Shown: positions 11,126 to 25,345, counted from the stretch's first letter. The stretch: 64,000 bases of DNA from Microthyrium microscopicum (GCA_010405405.1 MU004237.1:1127345-1191344); one strand, 5' to 3'. Notes: a model not told the origin generated them from the sequence alone. Made by a program: numbers and translations.

Positions 11126-13379
11126 ATGATGCCACACACCAGAGTACTTTGGCTTCGTCATGATGTTTTTGTTTTGGTGTTGATGCCAGCTATCGTGTTT
11201 GGCCAATTCACGAACACATCATCTCTCAATCCCAATCCCGACAATTGCATTTCCATTGCAGCACAGAGCGGAATCCTGAAACCAGGTGATTATTCGACAA
11301 GTGAGACAAGAGGAATTGACCCAAAGCTAGTCAATAGCAACAGCTGGACGGTGATCACCGTAAAATACTCAGGTAAAGTCAGACTCCGTGTTTATATATT
11401 CAATGAATTCTAGTAGTCTAAAAATGGATAGGATGTGTCAAGGCATGTGGCATTGGACCCCAATGGTATGATCAACAAACCGCATTGAATATTCTCATGA
11501 CATGGGTTGTCTCTATCATGGCCTCAATATCAACATTGCCATTTGAAACTGGGAGACAAGATCACCATATATTGTACAAATTACGAAGATACTTCCTGGT
11601 GCCACTGGTCAACTGGATTGGTTCGCCCCAGACTGCACTAGCTTGTACTATCTACAGCATTCACTTGCTGATGAAAGCTGCTACAATAGTGAGGGTTGAA
11701 GAACGAAGGCATGCAAAAAAAGCACAGATAGACAAGCGTAATGACGTGAGTACAGAAACACGACAACATCGTGCAAAATTGAGGAAGGACAAATTGTTGA
11801 TTTTGCGAAATGCACTGTTCATTGCCAGCTGTCTAGGACAGTACGAGTTTCCAAATCTTGAGGAGCAGACATGTTCAATGCTACCAAGAACTCAAGACCC
11901 AATTCACGAAAAAAGGCGCAACAGAGCTTTACTGTTTGGTCTTTTATGTCCTCTTGCCTCTCAAAGCTCACCACCGCCTGCCGAACTACTGCATATGTTC
12001 AAAGAATCGGCGATGGTCACTGGGCCAAACGCTAACTCCACATGGACATCAGAAGATGTTGAGCATGTAATTGGGTTGACCAAGGAGTTGCTCCTTGAGC
12101 TATCCAAGGAACTTCATGTCCAGAGGCGTCATGGAATGTACCCAGTAACCATCGGTGTGTTCTGGTTTATGATCGCATTTGCGGTGGGCACCTTTCAAAG
12201 TTTTCGCGAGGTCGGGGATTATACAACTGCTCACTCACTTGGAATTGGGCTCCTTCTCAGCTGGTTGCCTGTCGTCGTAATGATGTCAATTGCAGATCGA
12301 AATCCAAATGGGGTAGAACACTGCACAGTAAGTCATACGCTTTGTAGATACTACTATGAATACACTGACGTGATTGCAGCATCTCATCGAGCGCTGGTTA
12401 TACAATGTCAATGCCATTTTGGACCATCATCTGGACCATTCTACCGTGCTGATTAAGCAGTGGGAAAAAGGCGTTGAGATTAGATTTCCTGTTGGTCAGT
12501 ACATCGGCCAGGGACGATACCTTCACCACACTGGTACTGGAGAGCAGTTAATGCGCCGAATCCAGCATGTTCGATCTCATTGGTCGGAGATTGATGACGA
12601 GCCAATTCACAATGACACTCCAAGGCCGGTTATTGCTAGCGACACACACAACCCCGGTGAGAATGCTATCGAACTGATGACAATTACCCAAGATTCGACT
12701 ATAGTTAGTGTTCCTAACGTGGAGGTTGAGACTACCAGTAGCGACTCCAGCTCTATCAATGAAACAACTCCAGCTAGACAAGCTTGTTGTGCTAAGTATA
12801 GCCTCAGCAATATGCGGCATGAAAGCAGAGCACTTCGAGGCCATTGGATGTGTTCATGGCTTTATGGTTGGCTGATTGTTAGTACAGCCCTTCTTTCTGC
12901 TTTCACAATAGCCTACAATACACCCACCATCGGCTTCGGATGCCGAGCTACCTCATACTTGCTGCAGTGGGTTGTCAGTAGTATATCTTGGATTATCATT
13001 GGACTTACTGCGCGGCCTTCGAAGCGGCTGAGGGCGGTCTCCTTGGCATCCAACACGCTCTCAGCCTGTTCATTCATCATGCTCATGCTATTCCAGGTAA
13101 GAATTGTGTGAGACGGTCTGAGTCATAGCCACTAACAGCGTCTAGGTCGCAGGTGTTTATAACAACTGTTTTTGCCAGTCCTCGCTTTTTGGTAGTGGTG
13201 GCGGTTATGTGCAGTTTGCTCCTGCAGCTTTCTATGAGAAGGCATATAATGTCGCACATTACTGGATTATAGCCACAGTTTTGGGATCAGTTAGCTGTGT
13301 AGGCTGGTCACTATACGCTTTTGTCGCTTGGCGTTGGAGCAGACCACTTTGGGACGAGCATTGGGGTGATGAAGTGTAG
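11126..13379 (+). CDS. Multipass membrane protein of unknown function
   Basis: Four exons (11126-11372, 11432-12327, 12380-13096, 13146-13379) encode 697 residues, and all three introns are GT-AG. The N-terminus has a hydrophobic signal-like segment. A short luminal part follows, ending in a cysteine motif (CVKACG) formed across the first junction. A helix lies near ILMTWVVSIMASI. Helices recur after a basic soluble stretch (FWFMIAFAVGTF, GIGLLLSWLPVVVMM), and at least four more lie in the last 170 residues. A hydrophilic loop rich in Ser/Thr lies around residues 490-530. Fungal genomes carry many such multipass proteins without known activity. I do not recognise an enzymatic or transport motif. 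The exon structure is well supported; the function is unknown. Confidence 0.8.
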
Positions 13380-13750
13380 AGTATAGTTCCAGGATGGCCA
13401 GAAAGTACTGCTCCTCAGCGCCAACAAAGAAACTGCTTTGGTGAACGTTATGCGTATTTCGTATCTAAATAGTAACTGTGAGCAAAAGTCTACCTGTAGC
13501 TTCTTGAACCTTCAACACTTTGATAGCAAGAACAACAACGAGGAAGTGGAAGCAAAAGTATACGCAACTTACCTGCTCTACCCATTTCACGACCACTTCG
13601 GTATGGCCAGGCGTCCGATGTACTCTAGAGAGGTAGAATGACATCATTGAATTTCAGGGGTATATTAAAACAAACCCTTTGTGGTCATTCTCGAGATCCA
13701 AGTCATCTTTTTGAGCATTTCTGCCTTTCTTTGGCTTCTAATCTGGAGCC
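13380..13750. other. Short intergenic region upstream of the NmrA-like gene
   Basis: No supported gene; it separates two plus-strand genes. It probably holds the 3' region of the membrane protein gene and the promoter of the oxidoreductase gene. No specific site was recognised. Confidence 0.5.
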
Positions 13751-14683
13751 ATGCTAGTCATCGTAGGCGCGTCCGGTAAAATCGGCGGAGCAAGCCTTTC
13801 TTCCCTCATCACCGAGAAATTAGTGCCAACAGATGAGATAGTCTGCACGACATCTGCAGCCCCAGATTCTGCAAAATGGAAAGGACTCGCGGAGAAAGGT
13901 GTCCAGGTTCGACATGCAACTTTTGACGATCCTGGGTCAATGGAAACAGCATTCGCCGGATGTGACAAACTCTTCCTCGTCTCGTCTCCACGCATCAAGA
14001 TGGATTTCTTTGATGCTCCATATGGATCTGGCCGGGAAAAGGACCATTTCGTCGCTTTGGAAGCGGCCAAAAAGGCGGGAGTGAAACATATCTTTTACAC
14101 ATCCCTGGCCTTCGCGAACCCGTCCAAGTCAAATGTAATGACTGCCCATGAAAGGACGGAGGAACGACTGCATGAAATGGAGAAAGAGGGGATGAAGGTG
14201 ACGATTCTGAGGGAAGGATTGTACAACGAATCCTGGCCGCTTTACTTTGGACATTATAATGCCACTGGAGACGATCGGAGTCAAGTCATCATTGCCGGTG
14301 ATGGAAAGATTTCTTGGACAGCTATTGCGGACCTTGGGTATGCAACTGCTTCAATCATCGCGGCGCCAGCGGAATATGAAGGGAAGACGGTGTATCTTTC
14401 CAGCACCAGCGGAGCAAAGTCCTTGCAAGATATTGCCGAGATTGTCTCAAAAGAGAAAGGAAGTGATATTAAGCTCGAATTTGTCACACGTAGTGAGCAC
14501 GAAGCCTTCTATATCGACGACAAGAAGATGGACGAAGGGCAGGTCAGATGGTGGGCTGCTACTTACGATGCGCTGAACGATGAGGAGTGCTTTATCAAAG
14601 ACCAGACATTTGAGAAGATCATGGAGACAAGAGGCAGAAAGCCAAAACCTGTTGAAGATACTATTCGAGAGATGTTGCATTAG
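13751..14683 (+). CDS. NmrA-like NAD(P)-binding oxidoreductase
   Basis: A single exon encodes 310 residues. The N-terminus is a beta strand plus glycine-rich dinucleotide-binding loop (VIVGASGKIGGASL, pattern GxxGxxG at residues 6-12), as in atypical short-chain dehydrogenases of the NmrA/QOR2/azoreductase group. KKAGVKHIFYTSLAFA near residue 110 is the family's 'gvkhfvyiSs' strand. An ATL-type central region (MKVTILREGLYNESW) and an SWTAIADLGYATA segment near residue 185 are also typical. Such proteins reduce quinones or act as NADP-sensing regulators. The canonical YxxxK pair is not obvious, which fits the atypical group. The substrate is unknown. Confidence 0.85.
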   Translation: MLVIVGASGKIGGASLSSLITEKLVPTDEIVCTTSAAPDSAKWKGLAEKGVQVRHATFDDPGSMETAFAGCDKLFLVSSPRIKMDFFDAPYGSGREKDHFVALEAAKKAGVKHIFYTSLAFANPSKSNVMTAHERTEERLHEMEKEGMKVTILREGLYNESWPLYFGHYNATGDDRSQVIIAGDGKISWTAIADLGYATASIIAAPAEYEGKTVYLSSTSGAKSLQDIAEIVSKEKGSDIKLEFVTRSEHEAFYIDDKKMDEGQVRWWAATYDALNDEECFIKDQTFEKIMETRGRKPKPVEDTIREMLH

Positions 14684-15153
14684 TAAATACTTGTATGATG
14701 TCCTGTTGTAGCTTTGCCGACACATGGTCACGGCTTGGCTTGCCGCAAGACATGTGTCTCGTCAAGAAGGCTCTCTCCATAATTAGAAGATAGTTGCCTC
14801 TAGAAGAAGAGATAATCGATACTTTGTGCTGTTTTGATGGAGTTGCGCTGGTCCGGATAAGCAGGAGTCGTTAGGGAAGTAGGTTTACATTGCCCTGGTC
14901 TACAGCGCCCCTGGCTCGGACTACATACATCATCTACATCGTGATATCCCAAACAGAACACAAGAACATGCTCATGCTTCCCCCATTATTTCTATATTTA
15001 CCGTCGCACTCTTTCCCTTTGAGCTCTTCCTGGACATGAGTTCTTCTCAATCAGAGGATCTGGACTGCCCGTCTCCTCCCCACAGCTCCATGAGCTAGCT
15101 AAACCACTCCGCATTCCCTCAACCAGCCACCACCATATATCGCGGAGAACATC
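14684..15153. other. Intergenic/promoter region of the WD40 gene
   Basis: The last 200 bases are pyrimidine-rich (CTCTTTCCC-like tracts), as is common for fungal core promoters. No other feature was recognised. Confidence 0.5.
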
Positions 15154-18100
15154 ATGGCGATGACACGCGAGCCGGAGAAGAAGCTGAGATACCGTATTTC
15201 TTATGGTATGTGCGCTCTGCCGGGTCTATATGCGCAAAGCTAAATATTGAAAGTCCTTCCGCTTCAAGCAAATGCGGATGGCGGACATCGGCTAGGGGTC
15301 AACGGGCTTGCTGTAGATTCCGAACAATCCATACTGTATCTCGACCTTTCCTCTCTGTGACAATTGATCTAATGTCGAGTCTAGGTATTCCGGAGGACGA
15401 GATGGCGTAGTATGCGCATGGAATCTGAACCATGATATACGGCACCGGGCATCCCTCTACGATACTCACAGGACGGAACGTTCGTCCCCAGACCCACAAT
15501 CAGCCGCTTCCGCTGCCGGTGTTCTTGCTCGCACTACCACTGGAGAATCGACAAGCTCCCAGCATCCTCCTACTCCGGCCTCTACACTTCGACGAAAAGT
15601 TCAGGCGCATACACATTGGATCAATGATATATCGCTGGTTCACCACAACCAGGCTGTAGTGTCTGCCGGATCGGATCGAGCAATAAAACTCTGGCGGCCT
15701 ACTCCCGAGCCCTATCCGCTTAATACCCCGAGTACAATTGGTGTCCATGGAGACTATGTCAAGGCTCTTGCTTCGCCTGGTCGTGATTCAACATGGATTG
15801 CGTCTGGTGGACTCGACAAGAGGGTTTCTCTATGGGATATAACTGGCAAAGGCGAAATTCTTGGCATCAATGTTGCAGAGCAAGCCGACAATCAGCATAA
15901 AGCAAGTGTGTATTCTGTCGCAGCCACTAGAAATCTTATTGCAGCGGGGGGGCCAGACAGTATCGTACGGCTCTGGGATGCGAGGAGTGGCAAGAGAGTC
16001 ACCAGATTCGTGGGACATACTGACCTCATTCGTTCAATCTTAATTGCCGAAGATGGAGAGACTGTCATGACCGCATCCTCGGACTCAACTGTGAAGCTTT
16101 GGGACATGGGAAGCGGTCGCTGCGATCATACACTCACGATGCATAATGAGAGCGTCTGGCGATTGTACTCTGAAGATCCAAAATTGAAGGTTTTCTGGTC
16201 TAGCGACATGACGGGGCTAGTAGCAAAGACCGACTGGAGAGGCAAAGCTGAACTCGATGAAGGTGCATGTGTGGCAGTATGTCATGAAGCTGAAGGAGTG
16301 AGCAACATCGTTGCAGCAGGAGGTTATATCTGGACCGCAATCAAAAAGTCGAGCATAAACCGGTGGTTAGATGTACCCATTGAAGAGACCGAGTCGATAA
16401 TGACGGAGACTGCATCAATGCATCATCGTGGAAGTATCATGACTCTTCCAAGCAGAACACGGGGAGCATCTGGATCAATATCACAGTACAGCAATCCTTT
16501 TGCAGATTCACCTAGGCATAATAGTCCTGCTCCACCTGTGCCTGGCGAAATGACTCGCCAGGTCTCTTCTGGTCAAGTTTCAGCTAGAAACGTACTTAGG
16601 CTCTCGGTCACAGCACCATTCCCTATATACCGATACAAAGATGTAGATACTTCAACTCTTCATTCTACTGCTAGTATACGGCGACCAACGGAGCCATTCG
16701 ATAACGACGATGGACAGGCAAGCTGCGTGCGGACCTCGCCAGATCATACTATTGAAGGACAGCATGGTTTGAGCAAACACGTCCTGCTGAACAACAAGCG
16801 AAAGGTTCTTGCAATAGACACCGCTGGAGAAGTTACTATGTGGGATCTAATCAAGGTTTGTGCCATATCATCTTCACTGATTCGAGTGTGCTAATTCCAT
16901 ATCAAGTGTGTTCCAATACAATGTTTTGGCAAACGCGATCTGGACGATGTTCTCTCAGAAGTCAATACATCGGAATCGGTTGCTCATTGGTGTACAGTAG
17001 ATACTCGAATGGGTGCATTAACTTGTACCCTTGAAGATCATTCCTGCTTTGAAGCAGAAATGTACGCTGATGAGTATGAGGAGGGTGCAGATATCGAGTT
17101 CAAGGAAGACCAACGAAGTAAGTTTCACTCCATCAACTTTCAGCTAACAGGACTAATTCAATCAGTAAACCTCGGTAAATGGGTCCTCAGATATATATTC
17201 GACAACTTTCTCAATGAAGAGATCCGCCGAGACGAAGAATTTCGTCGTAATCTTTATCTACATCACCATCCAGAAGCTGAACAAGACCGGCCTAGAGGAC
17301 CACCAGGTTCAATCAAGATTCCTTCTCCACGCATGACAAGCTGGCTCGATACGTCTTCAACACCAGGTTCCGCGTCAACTCTTAGAGCAATTAATGGATA
17401 TCATGCTAGTCATACTCCGGGCCTTTCTATCGGTCTGGCCACTCCTGCACCTCCACTACCAGGATCTCCAGATGCCAATAACTTCCTAACTGTGGCAAGT
17501 ATCGTGAATGAACCTGGTGGCACTCACTCCAATCCCAGCTCTGCTCGCAACTCTTCCGAAGGCCGTAGTAGTGATTACTTCACATCTCGTCCTCTCTCCA
17601 ACGGTCAGGCTCCTTCAACTCCTGGTGCGCTCGCTGTTACACCAGGAGGCTCAACGACACAAGCCTTAGGTGCCAATACCCCATTAACCCCTTCAACCAC
17701 AGCCGCAAGTCGCCGTTCTCACGACCAACCACCAAACAATGTCCCAGGCGCGTCAGGAACCACTCTCGTCCCATCCGAAGGCGGCGAGGCTGCCACAACA
17801 TCCCCCGAAAAATCAAACTTCCTCGGAAAAATGCGCGGCATCAAATTCATGCCCAAAGGCTTCAAGAAAACCGACAAGGCCAACGACTCGAAACTTCCCG
17901 CGACCGAAGAACGCAGTACAGATCTCGACCCCAACGCATCCGCACTCGCCGATGAAGTCCGCGACAAGGACCTCTTTTATCACACCCTCACCCTCATGCA
18001 AACCGCCTACGAAAACGCCGCCAGCGCACATCTGCCCTCTACGGATCCAAATCCAGCCGTACGCTTCCAGAACCCGCTTCTCTCCCCAGCCGAGGCCACC

Positions 18101-18776
18101 GCACCAGGACTTGCGCAGACAAGCATCACACCCTCGCTGCCAAATGAGACACCAGTGCTCAAACTCCCGCCGCACATGGTAATCCTGCTTCAAGCAGAGA
18201 AGCGAGACTCGTCCGGCGTCGGCATGGGCGTCACGGATCTCTGGGAAGGCACAGTAGGCAGCACAGGCGCAGACGCAGATGTGTTGGAGCGCGTAGCACC
18301 TGGTTGGCTAGCAACACTATTGCTACGTAACGTGCTACCAATGCGAGAAGTACCGAAGATAAGCTTCATGCTAGAACCATGGGGTGGACTACTCCCGCGT
18401 GTATGTGTTGAGGCAAATACACGGCTCAACGCGAACCGCATGTTACGCGCGCGCAAGATTATGGGGTATGTGGCGGAGCGCATTGAGCCAATAAATGAGT
18501 CAGAGGCGATGAAAGCGGAGGACTATCTGGAACTGTACTGTAATGAGCAGGTAAGTTGCATACGCTCTGTTGTGATATAATGGCGTGAGTGCTGATGTGG
18601 TGTATTAGTTGATTCACCCGATGATGACGCTGGGTACTATACGGGCTTATACATGGAGATCAGGAACGGATATCTTATTCCATTACAAAGCGAATGGGCA
18701 GAAACAGATATTACATTGCCCGCAGGCAACTGCTGGCCTGGAGACACCGGGTACGAGTACGCAAGAACGGATTTAA
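15154..18776 (+). CDS. WD40-repeat protein, WDR48/Bun107 family (deubiquitinase activator)
   Basis: Six exons (15154-15205, 15254-15335, 15385-16855, 16907-17117, 17166-18550, 18609-18776) encode 1122 residues. The N-terminal half is a WD40 propeller with repeats ending [48 protein letters not shown] and [12 protein letters not shown]. The motif QAHTHWIND near residue 110 is characteristic of the WDR48/UAF1 family. The C-terminal part ([15 protein letters not shown], the long Ser/Pro/Thr-rich linker around 17340-17800, and [13 protein letters not shown] at the end) matches the family's C-terminal DUF3337 region. Family members bind and activate ubiquitin-specific proteases; in fission yeast Bun107 partners Ubp9. 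The first intron has two in-frame acceptors. The 15253 site was chosen because it preserves the expected YVLPL....GGHRLGVNG sequence. Confidence 0.9.
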
Positions 18777-18945
18777 TGGATGATGGCTAAAGAGAGGGGA
18801 CGATTTGTATATAGGGTAGTGCTGTATTGGTTGTTTGAAGTATCTCTCAATTGATACCCAAGGATGTCGTCTATTCCATCAAGCTAGTATTTTGCCATGC
18901 TCCATGCGTCAGATCGTGTTAAGTCATTTCTCCATATCGAAAGCA

Positions 18946-20775
18946 TCACCACCCACCGCCCAGACTACTGGCCAGCCCAGCCACGCGTTCAACGTCACTG
19001 ACTTTCTTGCCAACATCGCTCTCCACTTTGCGATAGCTCGTACATATCAAATCTTGCACCGGCACGCCCACCACCTGCGCCCAATGCTCCAGCACTCCCA
19101 GCACCCGCCGTCTCGATATCCCATCTACCAAATCCCCATCTTCTACACTGTTTGATCCTGTACCGTTCTCATCGACATCCATCATTTCTGCATCATCATC
19201 TTCGCTCTCCGCAGAGAAATATGCCTCATCCACAGCTCCCAACCACGCCTTCGTCTCTCCCGGGCCTACGCGCTCCAACTCCTCCGGCAACCCTTCGCCT
19301 GCCCTGACATTGTTCACTTCGCCGGCACGAATTTGACCGCCGCCGTTCGTGCAGCCGCCTGGGCATGCCATGACTTCTACATACGCGTATGGCACGCCCA
19401 CAGCCTTCGCTATTCGAGATGTTCGCGAGGCAGCGAGAAGACGTGATGGTTTGGGAGGGTTGAGTTTTCGCACGAGATTTTGGATGTTACGGAAGCCATA
19501 GAAGCGCGCGAGCTGTACGATTGGTGTACCGTCTGCAGAGAGCAAGGCGTAATCATGTACATCGGCGTTGCGGCCGCGGGTGCTGGTTATAGTGCTGTGT
19601 GGGTGGGCAGCCTGTAGACGGAGGAGAATGTGGTGGAGGAAACCACCGGATGTGCCAGCGACTGGAGATGCTTTGCGAGGCGTGGATGGGAAGAGGAAGG
19701 GCCGCAGTGTGGCATCTGGGAAAGGTTGATGTGCGACTGGTGTGGAAGGGAGGGTGTGGAAGGGGATGCCGCGAGCGGATGCGAGAGAGATGAGTTCGCG
19801 GGCTGTTATGACACAGTCGACGTCACGGATAGGTTCCTCGGAAGGTGAGGGATGCCAGAGGGCGGATGTTAGTTCTGAGCGGCTGGCTTCGAGCTTCTTG
19901 TCAAAACAAGGCATTATAGCGAGATGCCAGACGTTAGATGGATGGATGCCGTGTTTAGTGAGCACGGATTTAACGAGAGTCCCTGCAAGTGCTTGAGGGG
20001 ATTTTAGGCGGGATAGATGTGGTAGGACGTGTGGATGTGTCTTTTCGGCGTAGCATATCCAGCCTGGACATGCAGATGTGAGGATAGGTCTCTTGGGTTT
20101 GTCTTTTATGGCGCTGCCATCGCCGAGGACTTTTCGATCTGGTTCTTGTAGCAGATCCGATACTTCTTCGGCTGATGCAACCAGAGACATTTCCCGGAAA
20201 ACATTGGAGTCCAGTACCCATTGAAACTTGCTCCCATGTTGCCCTCCACTTGCCAGTCCATCTGGGCCACTCAGCAATTGAGCAATCATATTCCCAGCTT
20301 TTCGCTCAGACACGCCAAATGTCGCCGCAATGCTCGCCCTGACCTGTGGACTCAAGGTCGCCACGAATACCTTGCCCTCACTCAATGCTCCAAAGCTGAC
20401 TTCCCCATTTGGTCGATGGCTCCCATTCATCGCGGTGATTCCATCGGTATGAGCGCCATGTCCGTTGACACCATTTCTTATCCTCTCCGGCAACTCCATA
20501 TTCGGCCAGCGATCCAAACTCCCCAGAACCTCTGCATGACTTTGCAAACTAACCAGCACCGCTTCAGCACTCGTCACACATCCCGAGCAAGCCAGACAAT
20601 CAGTCAATGTAATCTGCGCCGGCGCCGGATTCGCAGCAGCAAGTTTGTCTTCGGTAGTAACTTCGTATGGGTTCTCAGGGTCCGGTTTCGAAGGAAGTGA
20701 TTCAATCGGTTTTATACAAGCAACGCCCGGCGAGATAAAATCGTTGAGGTCGTCCGCTGAGAGAATTGCAGACAT
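18946..20775 (-). CDS. NAR1: Nar1, cytosolic iron-sulfur protein assembly (hydrogenase-like)
   Basis: A single exon encodes 609 residues. The start is set at 20775 because MSAILSADDLNDFISPG is the family N-terminus; the frame stays open 72 codons further upstream without family sequence. It has a lone N-terminal cysteine (ACIKP) and a cluster motif (CLACSGC) for the first Fe-S centre. Hydrogenase-like segments follow (TSACPGWICYAEKTHPHVLPHLS, MPCFDKKLEA, EVMACPGGCTNGGGQ) for the second. The protein ends in tryptophan (LGGGW), which in yeast Nar1 is part of the targeting-complex recognition tail. Nar1 transfers Fe-S clusters to the CIA targeting complex in the cytosol. The gene is convergent with the WD40 gene (169 bp apart) and divergent from the Rpb12 gene. 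Confidence 0.95.
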   Translation of the reverse strand: MSAILSADDLNDFISPGVACIKPIESLPSKPDPENPYEVTTEDKLAAANPAPAQITLTDCLACSGCVTSAEAVLVSLQSHAEVLGSLDRWPNMELPERIRNGVNGHGAHTDGITAMNGSHRPNGEVSFGALSEGKVFVATLSPQVRASIAATFGVSERKAGNMIAQLLSGPDGLASGGQHGSKFQWVLDSNVFREMSLVASAEEVSDLLQEPDRKVLGDGSAIKDKPKRPILTSACPGWICYAEKTHPHVLPHLSRLKSPQALAGTLVKSVLTKHGIHPSNVWHLAIMPCFDKKLEASRSELTSALWHPSPSEEPIRDVDCVITARELISLASARGIPFHTLPSTPVAHQPFPDATLRPFLFPSTPRKASPVAGTSGGFLHHILLRLQAAHPHSTITSTRGRNADVHDYALLSADGTPIVQLARFYGFRNIQNLVRKLNPPKPSRLLAASRTSRIAKAVGVPYAYVEVMACPGGCTNGGGQIRAGEVNNVRAGEGLPEELERVGPGETKAWLGAVDEAYFSAESEDDDAEMMDVDENGTGSNSVEDGDLVDGISRRRVLGVLEHWAQVVGVPVQDLICTSYRKVESDVGKKVSDVERVAGLASSLGGGW

Positions 20776-21276
20776 GTTGCCACACCAGGTGGGGGAAAAG
20801 GAGGGGTATTTGGCGGTAGTGACGGTGGTATCTGTCGTGTATATGGTGAGGATTCGATTGAATAGGTACAATGGAGTATGTTTTTGAAGTTTGAGAAAGT
20901 GGCAAGAGAAGTTGAATTGGTGAGGGACAAAATGGTAGATTTCTAAGCGTATGGCGAATCCGCGGACATCAATCGAAAAATATCTACGCATGCATCGGAA
21001 TCGCGGTCGCGACTCGCGACTACCAGATCTGCACTAGGATCTATCCGATCTAAGATAAGATCTTTCCCAACCTTCAACTTCACCACTACGGTATCAAAGC
21101 ACCAAAGCTCCTGCATTCTCCACCAAAATATCACATCAACCACGCTCACAACACCTTCAACCATCCACCCAACTACCATATTCCAAAGCGCCGCATCGCA
21201 CCACACCACCGCAACCCAACTCGCCCCCTCAATTCCAAACCAACACAACCACATTCCAGTCTCCACGCAGTACAAA
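20776..21276. promoter_or_regulatory. Bidirectional promoter between Nar1 and Rpb12
   Basis: This 501-bp region separates two divergent housekeeping genes. The palindrome GTCGCGACTCGCGAC lies at 21006-21020, and the 200 bases before the Rpb12 start are C/A-rich and pyrimidine-rich. The regulator is unknown. Confidence 0.6.
21006..21020. promoter_or_regulatory. Double TCGCGA palindrome in the Nar1/Rpb12 promoter
   Basis: GTCGCGACTCGCGAC is a perfect inverted repeat (seven bases around one C) containing two TCGCGA hexamers in tandem. It lies centrally in the shared promoter and resembles 3137-3151. Confidence 0.4.
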
Positions 21277-21592
21277 ATGTCAAACCCCTACCAAGCCCAA
21301 CAAGCCGCCTCCTCCGCCGCCGCCGCCAGCGCCAACGCCGGCTTCACAAACTACGTGCAAGAAAAGATCAACAACGGCGTCAACTACGTATGCGGCGACT
21401 GTGATTCCAAAGTCACACTCAAGACTGGCGATATCGTGCGCTGCAAGCAATGTGGTCATCGGGTGTTGTACAAGATGCGCACTGATCAGTAAGTTTATCC
21501 CCATGCGCGCGCGTGTGAGAACGGAAGTAATCGAGGGACATAAAAGCTAATGAGAGGGAAATCATAGGATTGTGCAGTTTGAGGCGCGGTGA
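21277..21592 (+). CDS. Rpb12, shared zinc-binding subunit of RNA polymerases I, II and III
   Basis: Two exons (21277-21488 and 21568-21592) give 78 residues. The second exon is only 25 nt. Splicing replaces an early stop right after the donor (DQ then TAA) with the family C-terminus IVQFEAR. The four zinc ligands form CxxC pairs (CGDC near residue 39, CKQC near residue 56), and the conserved VRCKQCGHRVLYKMRT sequence is present. The N-terminal 25 residues are Ala/Gln/Ser-rich and variable in fungi. This is the Rpb12/Rpc10 (ABC10-alpha) subunit. An unspliced reading of 71 residues would lack the C-terminal segment that contacts the polymerase body. Confidence 0.95.
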
Positions 21593-22032
21593 TCTGTTGT
21601 GATGATGAGGGGATTTGAGGGATGAGAAGAGGGGAGGTGTTGGATCAAAGATGGGATTTGATTGGGATGGTTGTATCGGCATGTTTACAACCACAGGTTG
21701 CATCATGACATGTTTTTGCAACATCAAACCATTCACGTCCTTTCGCTATCGACCAATATAGCGCACAACGCTGCCTAGAATCACGTTATGCCATCTTATG
21801 TTCATGTAGACCAAATGAAAGACATCATGATATTCCTGTTTACAATGCAAAGATGCCTATCCTCTTTGTCGTCTCACATAGTGAGCAAACATCGTGACTA
21901 CTACCAGTTCATAGCTTCAGACAGGAATCAACTAAGCCGGTAGTCATAACCAGAGGAAACACGCATTCGCTAAAACGGACCGACTTCCTTCCAGGCAGCT
22001 AGCTACAGTGTCTAACAACCAAGGGATTTCGC
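21593..22032. other. Intergenic between Rpb12 and the NDR kinase
   Basis: This is the convergent 3' region of two genes. No feature was recognised beyond likely 3' untranslated sequence. Confidence 0.5.
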
Positions 22033-24381
<2,349 letters not shown>

Positions 24382-25345
24382 GGTTCCGAGGCTTGTGGGG
24401 GCGCGAGGAGGTGGAGGCGGACAGAGAGAGGGGATTTTATGGCTATGAGATTGATATCATGGAGACGCGGAGAATGGGACAAGCGGGCGGAATGTATGGT
24501 GGCGATTGAAGCTGACTTTGAGTCAGGAGAGGAAGAAATGTTGGAAATGCAGGTTGGTGTCTGTTGAGGTTGAGCTTGAAACTGACCAAAGAAAGCACAA
24601 TCCCTGGCTCGTTAGCTCGTTGGCTCGCGGGGCAGACCACTTTGGCAAAAAGGGGGTAAGCACGACAGCCACTTCTCTCACCGCGATTTCCTTCTTTGGT
24701 CGAATTGATGTCGCCCTTTTCGAAATGTGCAACGAAAATTACCATTCATGGAAACCATTCAACGGTGAAGCTAGGAAAACACGCGATATTGCCCAATGCG
24801 GAAGGCAGCTTGAGTTTTAACTTCCAGTTTCCCACCACGTTAGAATTCCACGAGATATGAGAGGTCCCATTTCATCTTGGGCATCAGACACAGAGCTGAG
24901 CATGCCTAACGTTGTCTGGTACTTGAAATCAGATTATGTCCTAAAGACTTTTGATGCACTGCACCTTGTTCTTTGTACCAATTGCTGACCAGATGAATGG
25001 CAACTGCTCTATGAAATGTTAGAAGGACTGAGCCTGAGAAGGCCATTGCGTGTTTGTATGCTCATTAGACCCGTCGAGGCAATATCAGTTGCATGTTTAG
25101 CATTCAACGAGGAAGCCAAACAAACCATATAATCTGAATTAAATTTTATTTCATGACAAAATGTTGAAGAGACTGAATTTTCGAGAGCTTATGCGCCACA
25201 TTGGAACCCATGGACATCTTTGTCACAGCTCAGGCAACAACAACCATCATCCGTTGTCAACCCAAGGACATCAATTACATCAATTTGAATTCAATTTCCC
25301 ATCTCTAGACGCTCCTTCGTGCATAGAAGCATAAAGATTGCCTCG
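24382..25345. other. Divergent intergenic region, kinase and ceramidase promoters
   Basis: No gene was recognised. The open frames at 24443-24820 are short, overlap one another on both strands and lack motifs. Confidence 0.55.

Noticed and set aside
15296-15335. Alternative start of exon 2 of the WDR48-like gene at 15296 as the main form
   Set aside because: It would remove 14 residues that match the expected first WD40 repeat; 15254 is preferred and the other kept as a possible isoform.
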